DNA of 16,353 nt from Prevotella sp. UBA5387 (GTDB taxonomy: Bacteria > Bacteroidota > Bacteroidia > Bacteroidales > Bacteroidaceae). The translations under genes were made by a program, and so were the position numbers. How positions within the stretch are numbered: position 1 is the stretch's first letter; each line of letters begins with the position of its first letter. This document shows positions 1-7,817 of this stretch, piece by piece. The notes beneath the pieces were generated by a model. That model was not told the DNA's origin. It did no database searches and was given only the letters and a program-made list of their open reading frames with translations. Where the stretch lies: NCBI GenBank assembly GCA_002407775.1, contig DHOP01000050.1, forward strand, positions 1 to 16,353, written 5' to 3'.

Positions 1-46
1 AGTAAATTTAGGCATAGTCATTGGACTTGCCATTGATGCCGAATGG

Positions 47-134
47 GAGGGCGATTGGATAGTAAACGCGTTGCGTTTAAGGCCTTAACGCAGTGCCATT
101 AGATACTAACCGGAGTGCCAAAGGATAGTAATCG
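47..134. repeat. Degenerate tandem array with 22-base period
   Basis: Four 22-base blocks lie end to end (47-68, 69-90, 91-112, 113-134). Blocks one, three and four are clearly related. Block one matches block four at 17 of 22 positions and block three matches block four at 16 of 22 by hand count. Shared parts are a GTGCCA-like start and a GATAGTAAnCG-like end. The second block is weak (about 10 of 22 against the majority) but keeps the TTAACG-like end in register. Similar words (GCCATTGATGCC, GGCATAGTCA) occur in bases 10-40, so the array may begin further left. It sits downstream of the helicase gene in non-coding DNA. Function unknown. Confidence 0.55.
72..92. repeat. Bulged palindrome centred on TTAAGGCCTTAA
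   Basis: The arms TGCGTT(T)AAGG and CCTTAACGCA are complementary apart from one extra T. The dyad has no loop, so it fits a protein-binding site or cruciform better than an RNA hairpin. An AACGCGTT palindrome adjoins it at 65-72. It coincides with the most diverged 22-base block. Confidence 0.4.
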
Positions 135-262
135 CAAGAACTTAAGATTTTGAACAAGATGTTAAACGCAAATCGAGGCTAAAAATAAACACACATATTA
201 GGTATCTTGAATGAAAGCATAGAAAGAGACAATAGTATATCGGTGCCAAGATATTGCGAATC

Positions 263-2029
263 TTATGCCTTCTTGCTGCTTATTTTTTTCACTTTCCTTT
301 GGGCTTCAGGGAAGTCTGGACAAAGTGCCAAAGCCTTTTCATAATTCCTTAATGCTGCTTCTCTCATACCCTCACGCTCGCATTCTTTGCCCATAACAAG
401 GTATTCAACTGCCAACTTTTTGAGGAAATCTGCTTGTTTGTCGGCTTCCTGATGCAACCGTTCGATCTCAGCACGTTGTGTGTTAATAATGTTGAGCTTA
501 CGGCGAAGGTAACGTCTTGATACAGGTTTCTCAATATCGTAACGGCTGTGAATGGCTAAGAAAAAGTTATCAAGAGTGGCTTGCATGTCGCCTTTGTCAA
601 AAGCATGCACGGCATCCCAATATTCCTTGTCGGCTTTTGACTGCTTTAAAGCGGTAGTAATGATACCGGGATTGTTATAGTTTTGAGAGAAGCGAACTAC
701 CTCTGGATGCACGAAAATGTCACTTCGGCGGATTGGGCTAGTGAGAGTGATTCCCTTTAGTGACGTGCATCGCGACAATGCCACATACGTCTGTCCAGCT
801 GCGAAGACACCACCGGTGAAGTCAATTTTGACGTTATTGAAGGTGAGGCCTTGACTCTTGTGCACTGTGATGGCCCAAGCCAACTTGATGGGGAACTGAG
901 AATATGCGCCAAGCTCCTTCTCCTCGATCTTGTGTTCTTCACTATTGTAGGTGTATTTCACATTACTCCACACTTCTTGCTCAACGTCAACCTCCTGTCC
1001 ATCTTCCGTCCGAATATAAACAAAGGTTTCATCCTCGTCAAATCCTATGATTGTTCCAAGGGTTCCATTTACCCACCTGTGGTCAAGATCATTCTTGACA
1101 AACAGTACCTGTGCACCGAGTTTGAGGTAGAGTTCCTTTGGTGTGGGCAGTGAAGAAAGGGGAAATTCGCCTCTTATAACTCCCTCTAACATCTTTGCTT
1201 TACCAGGTAATGCTTTGAGATGGCGATTGTTTATGTCATCTACAGTGTCACGACGAGTGGAAAGAGTGATGGATAATGGGGTCTCAGGGGCTTCGTTTGA
1301 AATGGAATCCTCATCAGACACGCTTGTATTTACACGTTCATTGAGCAGACCTATATCGGCATTTGTCGCCTGAGAAACACGAATTTTGTCGAGTATATAG
1401 ATAAATTCAGGGTCTCTTTGGCGGTAAACTGTTTGCAACTCAATGGAGATGAGCTGTAACGATGAGAATATTTTGGCATTGAAGAAAAACGCGGAAGGAT
1501 AGAAGGGCTGGAGCAGTTGCCGATCATTTTCTGTCACGACCGGTTCCAACTGATAGATATCACCTACGAGCAATAGTTGCTTGCCACCGAATGGTTCACG
1601 CATGTTCTGGCTGTAGATGCGTAGTACTTTGTCTATGAAATCGATGATGTCAGCACGAACCATGCTGATTTCGTCGATGATGATAAGCTCTAATTCCTTA
1701 ATGATTTTGATTTTCTCGCTGTTGTATCGCAACGTCTTTCGGATATTCTTTGGCGAGAATTGCACGTCATCCGGCAATAGTGGGTGGAATGGAAGCTTGA
1801 AAAAGCTGTGCAATGTCACACCGCCTGCATTGATGGCAGCTATTCCAGTGGGAGCTAGAATGATGTTTTTCTTCTTGGTGTTCTTGGCAATATATCGCAG
1901 AAAGGTTGACTTCCCGGTTCCAGCCTTCCCCGTGAGAAAGAGTGATCGACGCGTGGACTGTATGATTTGTAGTGCACGTTGTAGTTCTGCGTTCTGCTCG
2001 TCGATCTGTGTCTCTGTTCCAGTCGCCAT
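263..2029 (-). CDS. Pif1/RecD-like superfamily 1 DNA helicase with C-terminal TPR-like segment
   Basis: Predicted ATP-dependent 5'-3' DNA helicase of the Pif1/RecD-like group, 588 residues, cytoplasmic. Visible motifs in order: Walker A GKAGTGKS (34-41), APTGIAA (59-65, motif Ia), Walker B LIIIDE (115-120), GDIYQLEP (156-163, motif III), VYRQ (201-204, motif IV), TVHKSQGLTF (388-397, motif V) and VALSR (416-420, motif VI). The set is complete, so it should be catalytically active. After the helicase core, residues 440-588 form a helical, charged tail. Residues about 538-575 (GKECEREGMREAALRNYEKA) look like one TPR unit. The ATG start lies 12 codons before the first helix and about 20 bases below a strong hairpin. 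Replication-fork, R-loop or G-quadruplex work is inferred from the family, not shown. No obvious terminator follows the stop. Confidence 0.88.
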   Translation of the reverse strand: MATGTETQIDEQNAELQRALQIIQSTRRSLFLTGKAGTGKSTFLRYIAKNTKKKNIILAPTGIAAINAGGVTLHSFFKLPFHPLLPDDVQFSPKNIRKTLRYNSEKIKIIKELELIIIDEISMVRADIIDFIDKVLRIYSQNMREPFGGKQLLLVGDIYQLEPVVTENDRQLLQPFYPSAFFFNAKIFSSLQLISIELQTVYRQRDPEFIYILDKIRVSQATNADIGLLNERVNTSVSDEDSISNEAPETPLSITLSTRRDTVDDINNRHLKALPGKAKMLEGVIRGEFPLSSLPTPKELYLKLGAQVLFVKNDLDHRWVNGTLGTIIGFDEDETFVYIRTEDGQEVDVEQEVWSNVKYTYNSEEHKIEEKELGAYSQFPIKLAWAITVHKSQGLTFNNVKIDFTGGVFAAGQTYVALSRCTSLKGITLTSPIRRSDIFVHPEVVRFSQNYNNPGIITTALKQSKADKEYWDAVHAFDKGDMQATLDNFFLAIHSRYDIEKPVSRRYLRRKLNIINTQRAEIERLHQEADKQADFLKKLAVEYLVMGKECEREGMREAALRNYEKALALCPDFPEAQRKVKKISSKKA

Positions 2030-2046
2030 ATCTTTATAAATAACAC

Positions 2047-2070
2047 GACCCCTGCCAATTGGCAGGAGTC
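2047..2070 (-). terminator. Strong hairpin between the PBP gene and the helicase gene
   Basis: A perfect 16-base palindrome CCTGCCAATTGGCAGG (2051-2066) is extended by three further pairs after one mismatch. As RNA it is a G+C-rich stem with an AATT loop. It lies 19 bases past the PBP stop and 17 bases before the helicase ATG. Only a mild U-rich stretch (GUGUUAUUUAU) follows on the minus strand, so it is a poor classical terminator. It could instead be a processing or stability structure, a translation-control hairpin for the helicase, or a DNA operator. Confidence 0.45.
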
Positions 2071-2088
2071 ATGCATGTTGGGATAGTC

Positions 2089-4632
2089 TTATAAGTTGTC
2101 AAAGGTTACTTCCTCCTTTGTCGGCTTAGCCTTTTCTGGCTTTTTCTCGGGAGGAGTAGCCGTGCTTGGTTCCTTTACATCGGGAGTTTTCTCCTTTTGA
2201 ACAGGGTTACCATTTTCGTCAAGTATGATCTCCTCTTCAGTAACGATGTTGGTACTGTCAGCTGCTATCGTATCGGGTTTAGCCCGCGTCACGTAACTAT
2301 CACAGATGTACATATCTCTTGTGATGTTAGCATCTTCCGGTTTTTGGAACTTCCCATGATACCTTGAGAAGTTCGGATCAGCCAATACCGACTGCATGAA
2401 GTAACCTGTGATTGGGAGAGCGGTCCTTGATCCTTGTCCTAAGGCACCCGTTCGGAAGTGGATGCTTCGATATTCACCACCAACCCATGCACCAACGACG
2501 AGTTTGGGGGATACGCACATGAACCATCCGTCCGAGTTGTTGTTGGATGTTCCAGTCTTGCCACCGAACTCTGTATCACGGTATTGACCTATATAGCCCC
2601 ATAGGCTCTGGCTGGTACCGCCTGGCTCACGCATTGATCCTTGAAGCAGTTGCTGCATAAAGAAGGCACTCTTGTAAGGGATGACTTGTACAGACTGCGT
2701 CTTGTCTGAATATACTTCTTTACCATCTTTATCGACGATGCGTGTCACAAGCATTGGCTCATGGTGCATACCATTGTCGGCAACGGTGCAATAGGCATTG
2801 GTGATTTCCAACAAAGAAACATCGCTTGATCCCAGAACCAATGATGGTGCATCGTCCAAAGGACTCTTAATACCCATAGCTTCGGCAGTGGTAATGACAC
2901 GTTTTATGCCCATCTCCTGACCGAGTCTCACAGCGATAGAGTTGATGCTTCGTGCAAAGGCACCCTTTAGAGGAACAGAGTCACCAGAAAAACTGCCGTT
3001 GGCGTTGCTCGGTGTCCAAGTGGTCATCTCGTTTTTCTTCTTGTCGAAGACCTCCATGGAGATATATTCATCGCGACGTTTGTCACAAGGTGTGAGCCCT
3101 TGGTTCATAGCCTCGGTATAGACGAAAAGCTTAAACGTGGATCCTGGCTGACGCTCAGCGGTCACCTTGTCATACTTCCAAGTCTTGAAATCGATATCGC
3201 CGACCCAAGCTTTCACTGCACCTGTCTGAGGTTCCATAGCCACCATGGCGCAATGCATGAAGCTCACCATGTATTTGATGGAGTCTTCAGAAGTGAGATT
3301 CTTTGTAATAGTACCCTTGTCATAGTCGAAAACCTTCACAGGGTGCTTCCATTCCTTGTAGTAATATCTAACAGAGTCTGGATTGTTGGGGAATCGCTGT
3401 TGAAGATCCTTGTAGAAAGGTAATCGCATTGCGATGTTGTCTATGAAATTGGGAATCAGATTTCCGTTTTCATCGCGCCATGGTTCCTGACGCATCCAAT
3501 TCTTGTCTTGGTTGCGATATATTTCCCAATGATTGTTGAAGTTGCGCTGTACATTCAGCATCTGCTTCTTGGCAGCAGCCTCAGCATACTCCTGCATCTT
3601 GGTGTCGATCGTCGTATATATCTTCAGTCCAGAACTATATAGGTCGTAACCATTGTCTTCGCACCAAGTCTTCAAGTTATCGGCAACAGCTTGACGGAAA
3701 TACATAGCTTGTCCGTCATAGTTCTCTTGCATTCTAAACTTCAGTTCGATAGGCAATTGCTTGATGGAGTCGCAGGCTTCTCGCGTTAGGTCCCCATTGG
3801 AATGCATATTGTCAAGCACTGTATTGCGACGAGCAAGACTATTCTTTGGATTTGTCTTGGGGTTGTAAATGGTGGTAGCCTTAAGCATACCTACAAGCAC
3901 CGCACATTCCTGGGTATTCAACTCATTTGGCAATTTGTCGAAGTAGGTCTTGGCGCCAGTCTTGATACCATAGGCATTAGAACCGAAATCCACAGTATTG
4001 GCATACATAGTGAGGATTTCCTTCTTGTTGTAGACAGTCTCAAGTTTCGTTGCGATAATCCATTCCTTGCTCTTCACAATAAGAATCTTCAGCCCGGGAA
4101 TCATGCCCAACAAACCAGTGGAATATTGTGAGCGGACGCGGAACATATTCTTAGCCAACTGCTGTGAAATGGTAGAAGCCCCACGACCGTCATGGTGGAA
4201 AAGGGCATCTTTCATTGCAGACATGATACCAACTATGTCGACAGCCATGCCGCGTGGGCGACTGTAGTAGCGCACATCCTCAGTGGCAACAAGAGCCTTG
4301 AAGAAATCAGGATTGATTTCCTCGTATTTCACAGGCGTACGATTCTCATTGAAGTATCTGCCAATAAGCTTTCCATCAGCGCTGTAAATCTCGGAAGCCT
4401 CGCTGGTCTGTGGATCCATGATGCCTGAGAAATAACCAGGACTCTTGCCGAAAAGCCAAAGGAAATTCATGTCCACAACCCCAAGATAGAGGATGAAGGC
4501 CACAATGCACGAGACAATGGCTATCAAAGTCTTGGTGTACCACTTCTTTCCTCGATATAGATTCTTATACCATGGCCAGAATTTTTTGACTTTGCGCCAA
4601 ATCCAAAGGAATGCTTTCTTGATTGTTTTCAT
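2089..4632 (-). CDS. mrcA: Class A penicillin-binding protein (bifunctional transglycosylase/transpeptidase, PBP1A-like)
   Basis: Peptidoglycan synthase of 847 residues. It polymerises lipid II glycan strands and cross-links stem peptides at the outer face of the inner membrane. A Lys/Arg/Trp-rich cytoplasmic N-terminus (1-34) precedes one membrane segment (about 35-53). The GT51 domain follows, with catalytic Glu in ATED (E118), RGASTISQQLAKN (150-162) and the second conserved Glu in KLETVYNKKEI (E198). The transpeptidase domain has S498-TFK, S562-IN and K692-TG, all intact. A Pro/Glu/Lys-rich tail of about 50 residues ends the protein. The start is fixed by a good AGGAGG site upstream. It appears to be transcribed on its own: an 83-base gap with a -7-like box separates it from miaA. 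The symbol is by family; several class A paralogues usually coexist and I cannot tell which one this is. Confidence 0.93.
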   Translation of the reverse strand: MKTIKKAFLWIWRKVKKFWPWYKNLYRGKKWYTKTLIAIVSCIVAFILYLGVVDMNFLWLFGKSPGYFSGIMDPQTSEASEIYSADGKLIGRYFNENRTPVKYEEINPDFFKALVATEDVRYYSRPRGMAVDIVGIMSAMKDALFHHDGRGASTISQQLAKNMFRVRSQYSTGLLGMIPGLKILIVKSKEWIIATKLETVYNKKEILTMYANTVDFGSNAYGIKTGAKTYFDKLPNELNTQECAVLVGMLKATTIYNPKTNPKNSLARRNTVLDNMHSNGDLTREACDSIKQLPIELKFRMQENYDGQAMYFRQAVADNLKTWCEDNGYDLYSSGLKIYTTIDTKMQEYAEAAAKKQMLNVQRNFNNHWEIYRNQDKNWMRQEPWRDENGNLIPNFIDNIAMRLPFYKDLQQRFPNNPDSVRYYYKEWKHPVKVFDYDKGTITKNLTSEDSIKYMVSFMHCAMVAMEPQTGAVKAWVGDIDFKTWKYDKVTAERQPGSTFKLFVYTEAMNQGLTPCDKRRDEYISMEVFDKKKNEMTTWTPSNANGSFSGDSVPLKGAFARSINSIAVRLGQEMGIKRVITTAEAMGIKSPLDDAPSLVLGSSDVSLLEITNAYCTVADNGMHHEPMLVTRIVDKDGKEVYSDKTQSVQVIPYKSAFFMQQLLQGSMREPGGTSQSLWGYIGQYRDTEFGGKTGTSNNNSDGWFMCVSPKLVVGAWVGGEYRSIHFRTGALGQGSRTALPITGYFMQSVLADPNFSRYHGKFQKPEDANITRDMYICDSYVTRAKPDTIAADSTNIVTEEEIILDENGNPVQKEKTPDVKEPSTATPPEKKPEKAKPTKEEVTFDNL

Positions 4633-4642
4633 GACAAATGTT

Positions 4643-4648
4643 CCTCCT
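4643..4648 (-). promoter_or_regulatory. Shine-Dalgarno site AGGAGG for the PBP gene
   Basis: A full AGGAGG lies 10 bases before the PBP ATG. Most starts in this window lack such a site, as is usual in Bacteroidota. This supports the chosen start and hints at different translation control for this gene. Confidence 0.6.
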
Positions 4649-4686
4649 AATCCTGTTTGTTAATGTCGATATTCTATTGAAAAACC

Positions 4687-4701
4687 ACCTTTACAAAGGT
4701 A
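4687..4701 (-). promoter_or_regulatory. Putative -7 box (TACCTTTG) of the PBP gene, inside a small inverted repeat
   Basis: TACCTTTG (4694-4701) matches the Bacteroidota TAnnTTTG element and would place the transcript start about 50-55 bases before the PBP ATG. No clear -33 TTTG is seen at the usual spacing. The box overlaps ACCTTT-GT-AAAGGT (4687-4700), which is followed on the minus strand by GGTTTTT. The same bases could therefore be a weak terminator for miaA instead. Confidence 0.35.
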
Positions 4702-4715
4702 TATAATAAAGTCGA

Positions 4716-5615
4716 TTAATGGGTTTCTTGGTCAATATAATTTATAATATATTCCATATTTTCTGGCGAAAACCACTTTATATCAGTGTCTTTGTTAAAC
4801 CATGTTAGTTGCTTTCGCATATATCTTCGGGTGTTCGATTGGATCTGTCGTACCGCTTCCTCAAGGGGAATGGTGCCGTCGAAATAGGCGAACATCTCTT
4901 TGTAGCCTACGGTATTGAGCGCGTTGAGTGCTCTCTTCGAATATAAAGCACGTGCCTCGGCCTCCAATCCGCTTTCCATCATGGTCAATACGCGCTGGTT
5001 AATGCGTTCATAGAGTTCCTCGCGTGGTCGGTTGAGTCCTATTTTCACAATCCGAAAAGGTCTTTGCTTTTTCTCGTTCGTGCGAAAAGAGGTATAGGTT
5101 TTGCCAGTCATCTCGCAGATTTCGAGAGCATGAACCACACGGCGAGGATTCAGTCTATCAACGATGGCCCAATGTTCTGGGTCCAATTCTTTCAGTCGGT
5201 CAACTAATGAAGGAAGTCCTTGTTCGCTCAAATCACGTTTCAACTTAGCTCTGGTCTGTGCATCTATGGTAGGAATGTCATCGATTCCGTTGCATACCGA
5301 GTCAAGGTAAAGCATTGAACCACCAGTTAGAAGTGCTATATCGCTATCGATGAAAAGTTTGGGGAGCAACGCCATAACGTCCTCCTCATACATCGATGCG
5401 GAATAGTAATCTTCAATGTGACGGTTTCCTACAAAGTAGTGCTTTACCCTTTGTTGTTGTGATTCAGTAGGGGCGGCGGTTGCAATAGGCAACTCTGAAA
5501 ATATCTGACGAGAGTCAGCGTTGATAATTGGCAATCCAAAATGCTCGGCTATGCTAAGACATAGCTCCGTCTTACCAACCCCTGTAGGGCCAAGAATGAC
5601 AACGAGTGTCTTCAT
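4716..5615 (-). CDS. miaA: tRNA dimethylallyltransferase
   Basis: Transfers a dimethylallyl group to N6 of A37 in tRNAs that read codons starting with U. This is the first step toward ms2i6A and it stabilises codon-anticodon pairing. Length is 299 residues, normal for the family. Seen: P-loop GPTGVGKT (9-16), NADSRQIF (32-39, where D34 and the SRQ stretch bind the tRNA base), GGSMLYL (98-104) and the NPRRVVHALEI helix in the middle. The ATG start puts the P-loop at the usual N-terminal position. It follows lpxA by 33 bases and is probably the last gene of the lipid A operon. A small hairpin in that gap may tune its expression. Bacteroides genomes commonly carry two miaA copies, so a second may exist elsewhere. 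Confidence 0.95.
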   Translation of the reverse strand: MKTLVVILGPTGVGKTELCLSIAEHFGLPIINADSRQIFSELPIATAAPTESQQQRVKHYFVGNRHIEDYYSASMYEEDVMALLPKLFIDSDIALLTGGSMLYLDSVCNGIDDIPTIDAQTRAKLKRDLSEQGLPSLVDRLKELDPEHWAIVDRLNPRRVVHALEICEMTGKTYTSFRTNEKKQRPFRIVKIGLNRPREELYERINQRVLTMMESGLEAEARALYSKRALNALNTVGYKEMFAYFDGTIPLEEAVRQIQSNTRRYMRKQLTWFNKDTDIKWFSPENMEYIINYIDQETH

Positions 5616-5631
5616 TTCGAAAAGAAATTAG

Positions 5632-5645
5632 ACGGTGATGACCGT
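5632..5645 (-). terminator. Small G+C hairpin in the lpxA-miaA gap, possible attenuator
   Basis: ACGGT-CATC-ACCGT forms a five-pair stem with a four-base loop on the minus strand. A pyrimidine-rich stretch (TAATTTCTTTTC) follows immediately, just before the miaA start. It is too short to be sure of; it could be a partial terminator that lowers miaA relative to the lpx genes. Confidence 0.25.
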
Positions 5646-5648
5646 TTA

Positions 5649-6419
5649 CTATCTAATGATGCCGCGTTTAGAAGACTCAACAAAGTCGATGATATATTGG
5701 ATCTCTGGGGTAATTTGAAGGTTCTTCTTGATTTCTTCGATACCCTCTGCTATCACACCTTGGCTATAGAGAAGACGGTAAGCGTTGTGAATGAGGTCAA
5801 TAAGCTCATTGCTAAATCCATGGCGTCTCAAGCCTACTAGGTTGATACCCATATATTTTACAGGGAATCTGCCCACAATAATATATGGTGGAATATCTTG
5901 GCTAAAGCGACTCCCACCTTGTATCATGACATAACCGCCTATTGTACAGAATTGATGAGTCAGGACGGCAGCGCTTAATATTGCGTTGTCGTGTATATGT
6001 ACCTCTCCTGCAAGTTTGGTTGAATTACCTATAATGACATTGCTGCCGACATAGCAGTCGTGAGCAATGTGCATGTTTTCCATAAGAAGGTTGTTGCTGC
6101 CAAGGCTGGTGCTGCCGGACGAGGCTGTGCCTCTTGATATAGTAACGTTCTCACGAATACTATTGTTGTCTCCAATCACGCAAGTGGTTTCCTCACCTTT
6201 GAATTTGAGATCTTGTGGTTTTGTCGATAGACTTGCACCGGGAAAGATCTCGTTGTTGTTACCAATTCGAGCACCACGATTTATGGTAACGCTGTTCTGG
6301 AGTACATTATTGTCCCCCAAAACGGTATCACAATCAATGTAACAGAATGGTCCTATGATGTTGTTGTCGCCTAGTTTGGCTTCTGGATGTACAAATGCTA
6401 AAGGACTTATTTGGTTCAT
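5649..6419 (-). CDS. lpxA: UDP-N-acetylglucosamine acyltransferase
   Basis: First enzyme of lipid A synthesis: moves a 3-hydroxyacyl chain from ACP to O3 of UDP-GlcNAc in the cytoplasm. Length is 256 residues (E. coli 262). The first two thirds are left-handed beta-helix hexapeptide repeats (IGDNN, LGSNN and similar). The catalytic His sits in MHIAHDC (H120, aligning with E. coli H125). H155 in THQFC aligns with E. coli H160. The C-terminal helical part (about 180-256) begins near VGLRRHGF. G168 falls where E. coli has G173, the acyl-chain ruler, so long hydroxyacyl chains are expected (inference from a hand alignment). It follows the lpxC/fabZ gene by six bases and shares its transcript. Confidence 0.96.
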   Translation of the reverse strand: MNQISPLAFVHPEAKLGDNNIIGPFCYIDCDTVLGDNNVLQNSVTINRGARIGNNNEIFPGASLSTKPQDLKFKGEETTCVIGDNNSIRENVTISRGTASSGSTSLGSNNLLMENMHIAHDCYVGSNVIIGNSTKLAGEVHIHDNAILSAAVLTHQFCTIGGYVMIQGGSRFSQDIPPYIIVGRFPVKYMGINLVGLRRHGFSNELIDLIHNAYRLLYSQGVIAEGIEEIKKNLQITPEIQYIIDFVESSKRGIIR

Positions 6420-6425
6420 TCTCGT

Positions 6426-7817
6426 TTATTTATTTTTAGTGATTTGAGCGGTGAATGTGGCTTCTGATACGACATGGTCGCCCACAAAGGCGTATCCTTT
6501 CATAGAACTGATACCATGACGAAGAGGATGGAGTAACTCTACATGGAACAATAGTGTGTCGCCAGGTACTACTTTGTGGCGGAACTTCACATCATCGATT
6601 TTCAAAAAGTAGGTCGACCAGCGTTCAGGCTCCTCCACTTGGCTGAGTACCAAAAGTCCTCCGCATTGTGCCATGGCCTCTACCTGTAGCACTCCGGGCA
6701 TGACCGGTTCCTCGGGAAAGTGTCCCTGGAAGAATGGTTCGTTAGCAGTGATGTTTTTAATACCCACGATACTTGTGGCACCCATGGATATCACCTTATC
6801 TATCAGCTGCATAGGATAGCGGTGTGGAAGTAGTTCGCGAATGCGAATGTTGTCCATCAATGGCTCCTCGTTGGCATCGTAGATAGGTGCCTGTACCTCA
6901 TGCTTGCGTATCTCTTGGCGCATGAGCCGAGCAAACTTATTGTTGATGGTGTGTCCTGGACGTGTGGCAATGATGCGTCCCTTGATAGGTTTGCCCACCA
7001 AAGCCATGTCACCAACAATATCGAGCAGCTTATGACGAGTGCATTCATTGTCCCACAACAGTGGCTTATGTTGAATATATCCTATCTTAGTGGCATCAAT
7101 GTGAGGCACATTAATCAGATCAGCCAGCTTGTCAAGTTTGTCTTGCTCTACCTTTCTTTCGTAGATCACGATGGCATTGTCAAGATCGCCGCCCTTAATT
7201 AGGTTGGCTTCAAGCAATGGTACGATATCACGAACGAAGACGAACGTCCTTGCCGGAGCAATATCAGTAGCAAATTCTTCAATTCTATCGAGTGTAGCGA
7301 ATTGGCTGCTGATAAACTTAGAGTTGAACGAACACATTGAAGTGATAGAGAAATCTTGGTCGGGTAGTATGGTAATGCATGACCCACTTTCCTCATCCTT
7401 TACCTCAAGTTTCTTTCGAATGATATAATAGTCTTTTGGAGCAGTCTGTTCTACGATGCCCACTTTGTTGATTTGCTCCACATACATGGCAGCGGAGCCA
7501 TCAAGAATGGGGAACTCTGGTCCATTGACCTGTATGAGGCAATTGTCAATTCCCAATGCATATAAGGCGGCCATGCCGTGTTCCACGGTGGAAACACGAA
7601 CAGCTCCTTTTTGTAGCACCGTACCACGGCGAGTATCAGCTACATTTTCGGCAACGGCCTGAATGGTGGGTTGCCCTTCAAGGTCAATGCGTTGTATTTT
7701 GTAACCGGTGTTCTCGGGAGCCGGATTGTAGGTAACTGTCAGACTGAGGCCTGTATGAAGTCCTTTTCCGAAGAGAGAGAAACTTCCGCCAAGCGTCCTT
7801 TGCTTTTCAGTATCCAT
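6426..7817 (-). CDS. lpxC/fabZ: Fused UDP-3-O-acyl-GlcNAc deacetylase / 3-hydroxyacyl-ACP dehydratase
   Basis: One polypeptide of 463 residues with two enzymes. Residues 1 to about 310 are LpxC, the zinc deacetylase that commits UDP-3-O-acyl-GlcNAc to lipid A. Visible are E79-H80 in STVEH, zinc ligands H262 and D266 in RHKLLD, and H289 in the GHTINNK stretch. Residues about 325-463 are FabZ, which dehydrates 3-hydroxyacyl-ACP in fatty acid elongation. It has LLPHRYPMQLID (329-340), catalytic H366 in GHFPEEPVMPG and E380 in VLQVEAMAQ. Both active sites look complete. This fusion is known from Bacteroidota. Both activities draw on the same 3-hydroxyacyl-ACP pool, so joining them may fix the ratio of lipid A to fatty acid synthesis. 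The ATG directly abuts the lpxD stop, suggesting translational coupling. Confidence 0.96.
   Translation of the reverse strand: MDTEKQRTLGGSFSLFGKGLHTGLSLTVTYNPAPENTGYKIQRIDLEGQPTIQAVAENVADTRRGTVLQKGAVRVSTVEHGMAALYALGIDNCLIQVNGPEFPILDGSAAMYVEQINKVGIVEQTAPKDYYIIRKKLEVKDEESGSCITILPDQDFSITSMCSFNSKFISSQFATLDRIEEFATDIAPARTFVFVRDIVPLLEANLIKGGDLDNAIVIYERKVEQDKLDKLADLINVPHIDATKIGYIQHKPLLWDNECTRHKLLDIVGDMALVGKPIKGRIIATRPGHTINNKFARLMRQEIRKHEVQAPIYDANEEPLMDNIRIRELLPHRYPMQLIDKVISMGATSIVGIKNITANEPFFQGHFPEEPVMPGVLQVEAMAQCGGLLVLSQVEEPERWSTYFLKIDDVKFRHKVVPGDTLLFHVELLHPLRHGISSMKGYAFVGDHVVSEATFTAQITKNK

Noticed and set aside
47..134. CRISPR array
   Set aside because: The repeats are contiguous without unique spacers, strongly diverged, and there are no cas genes in the window.
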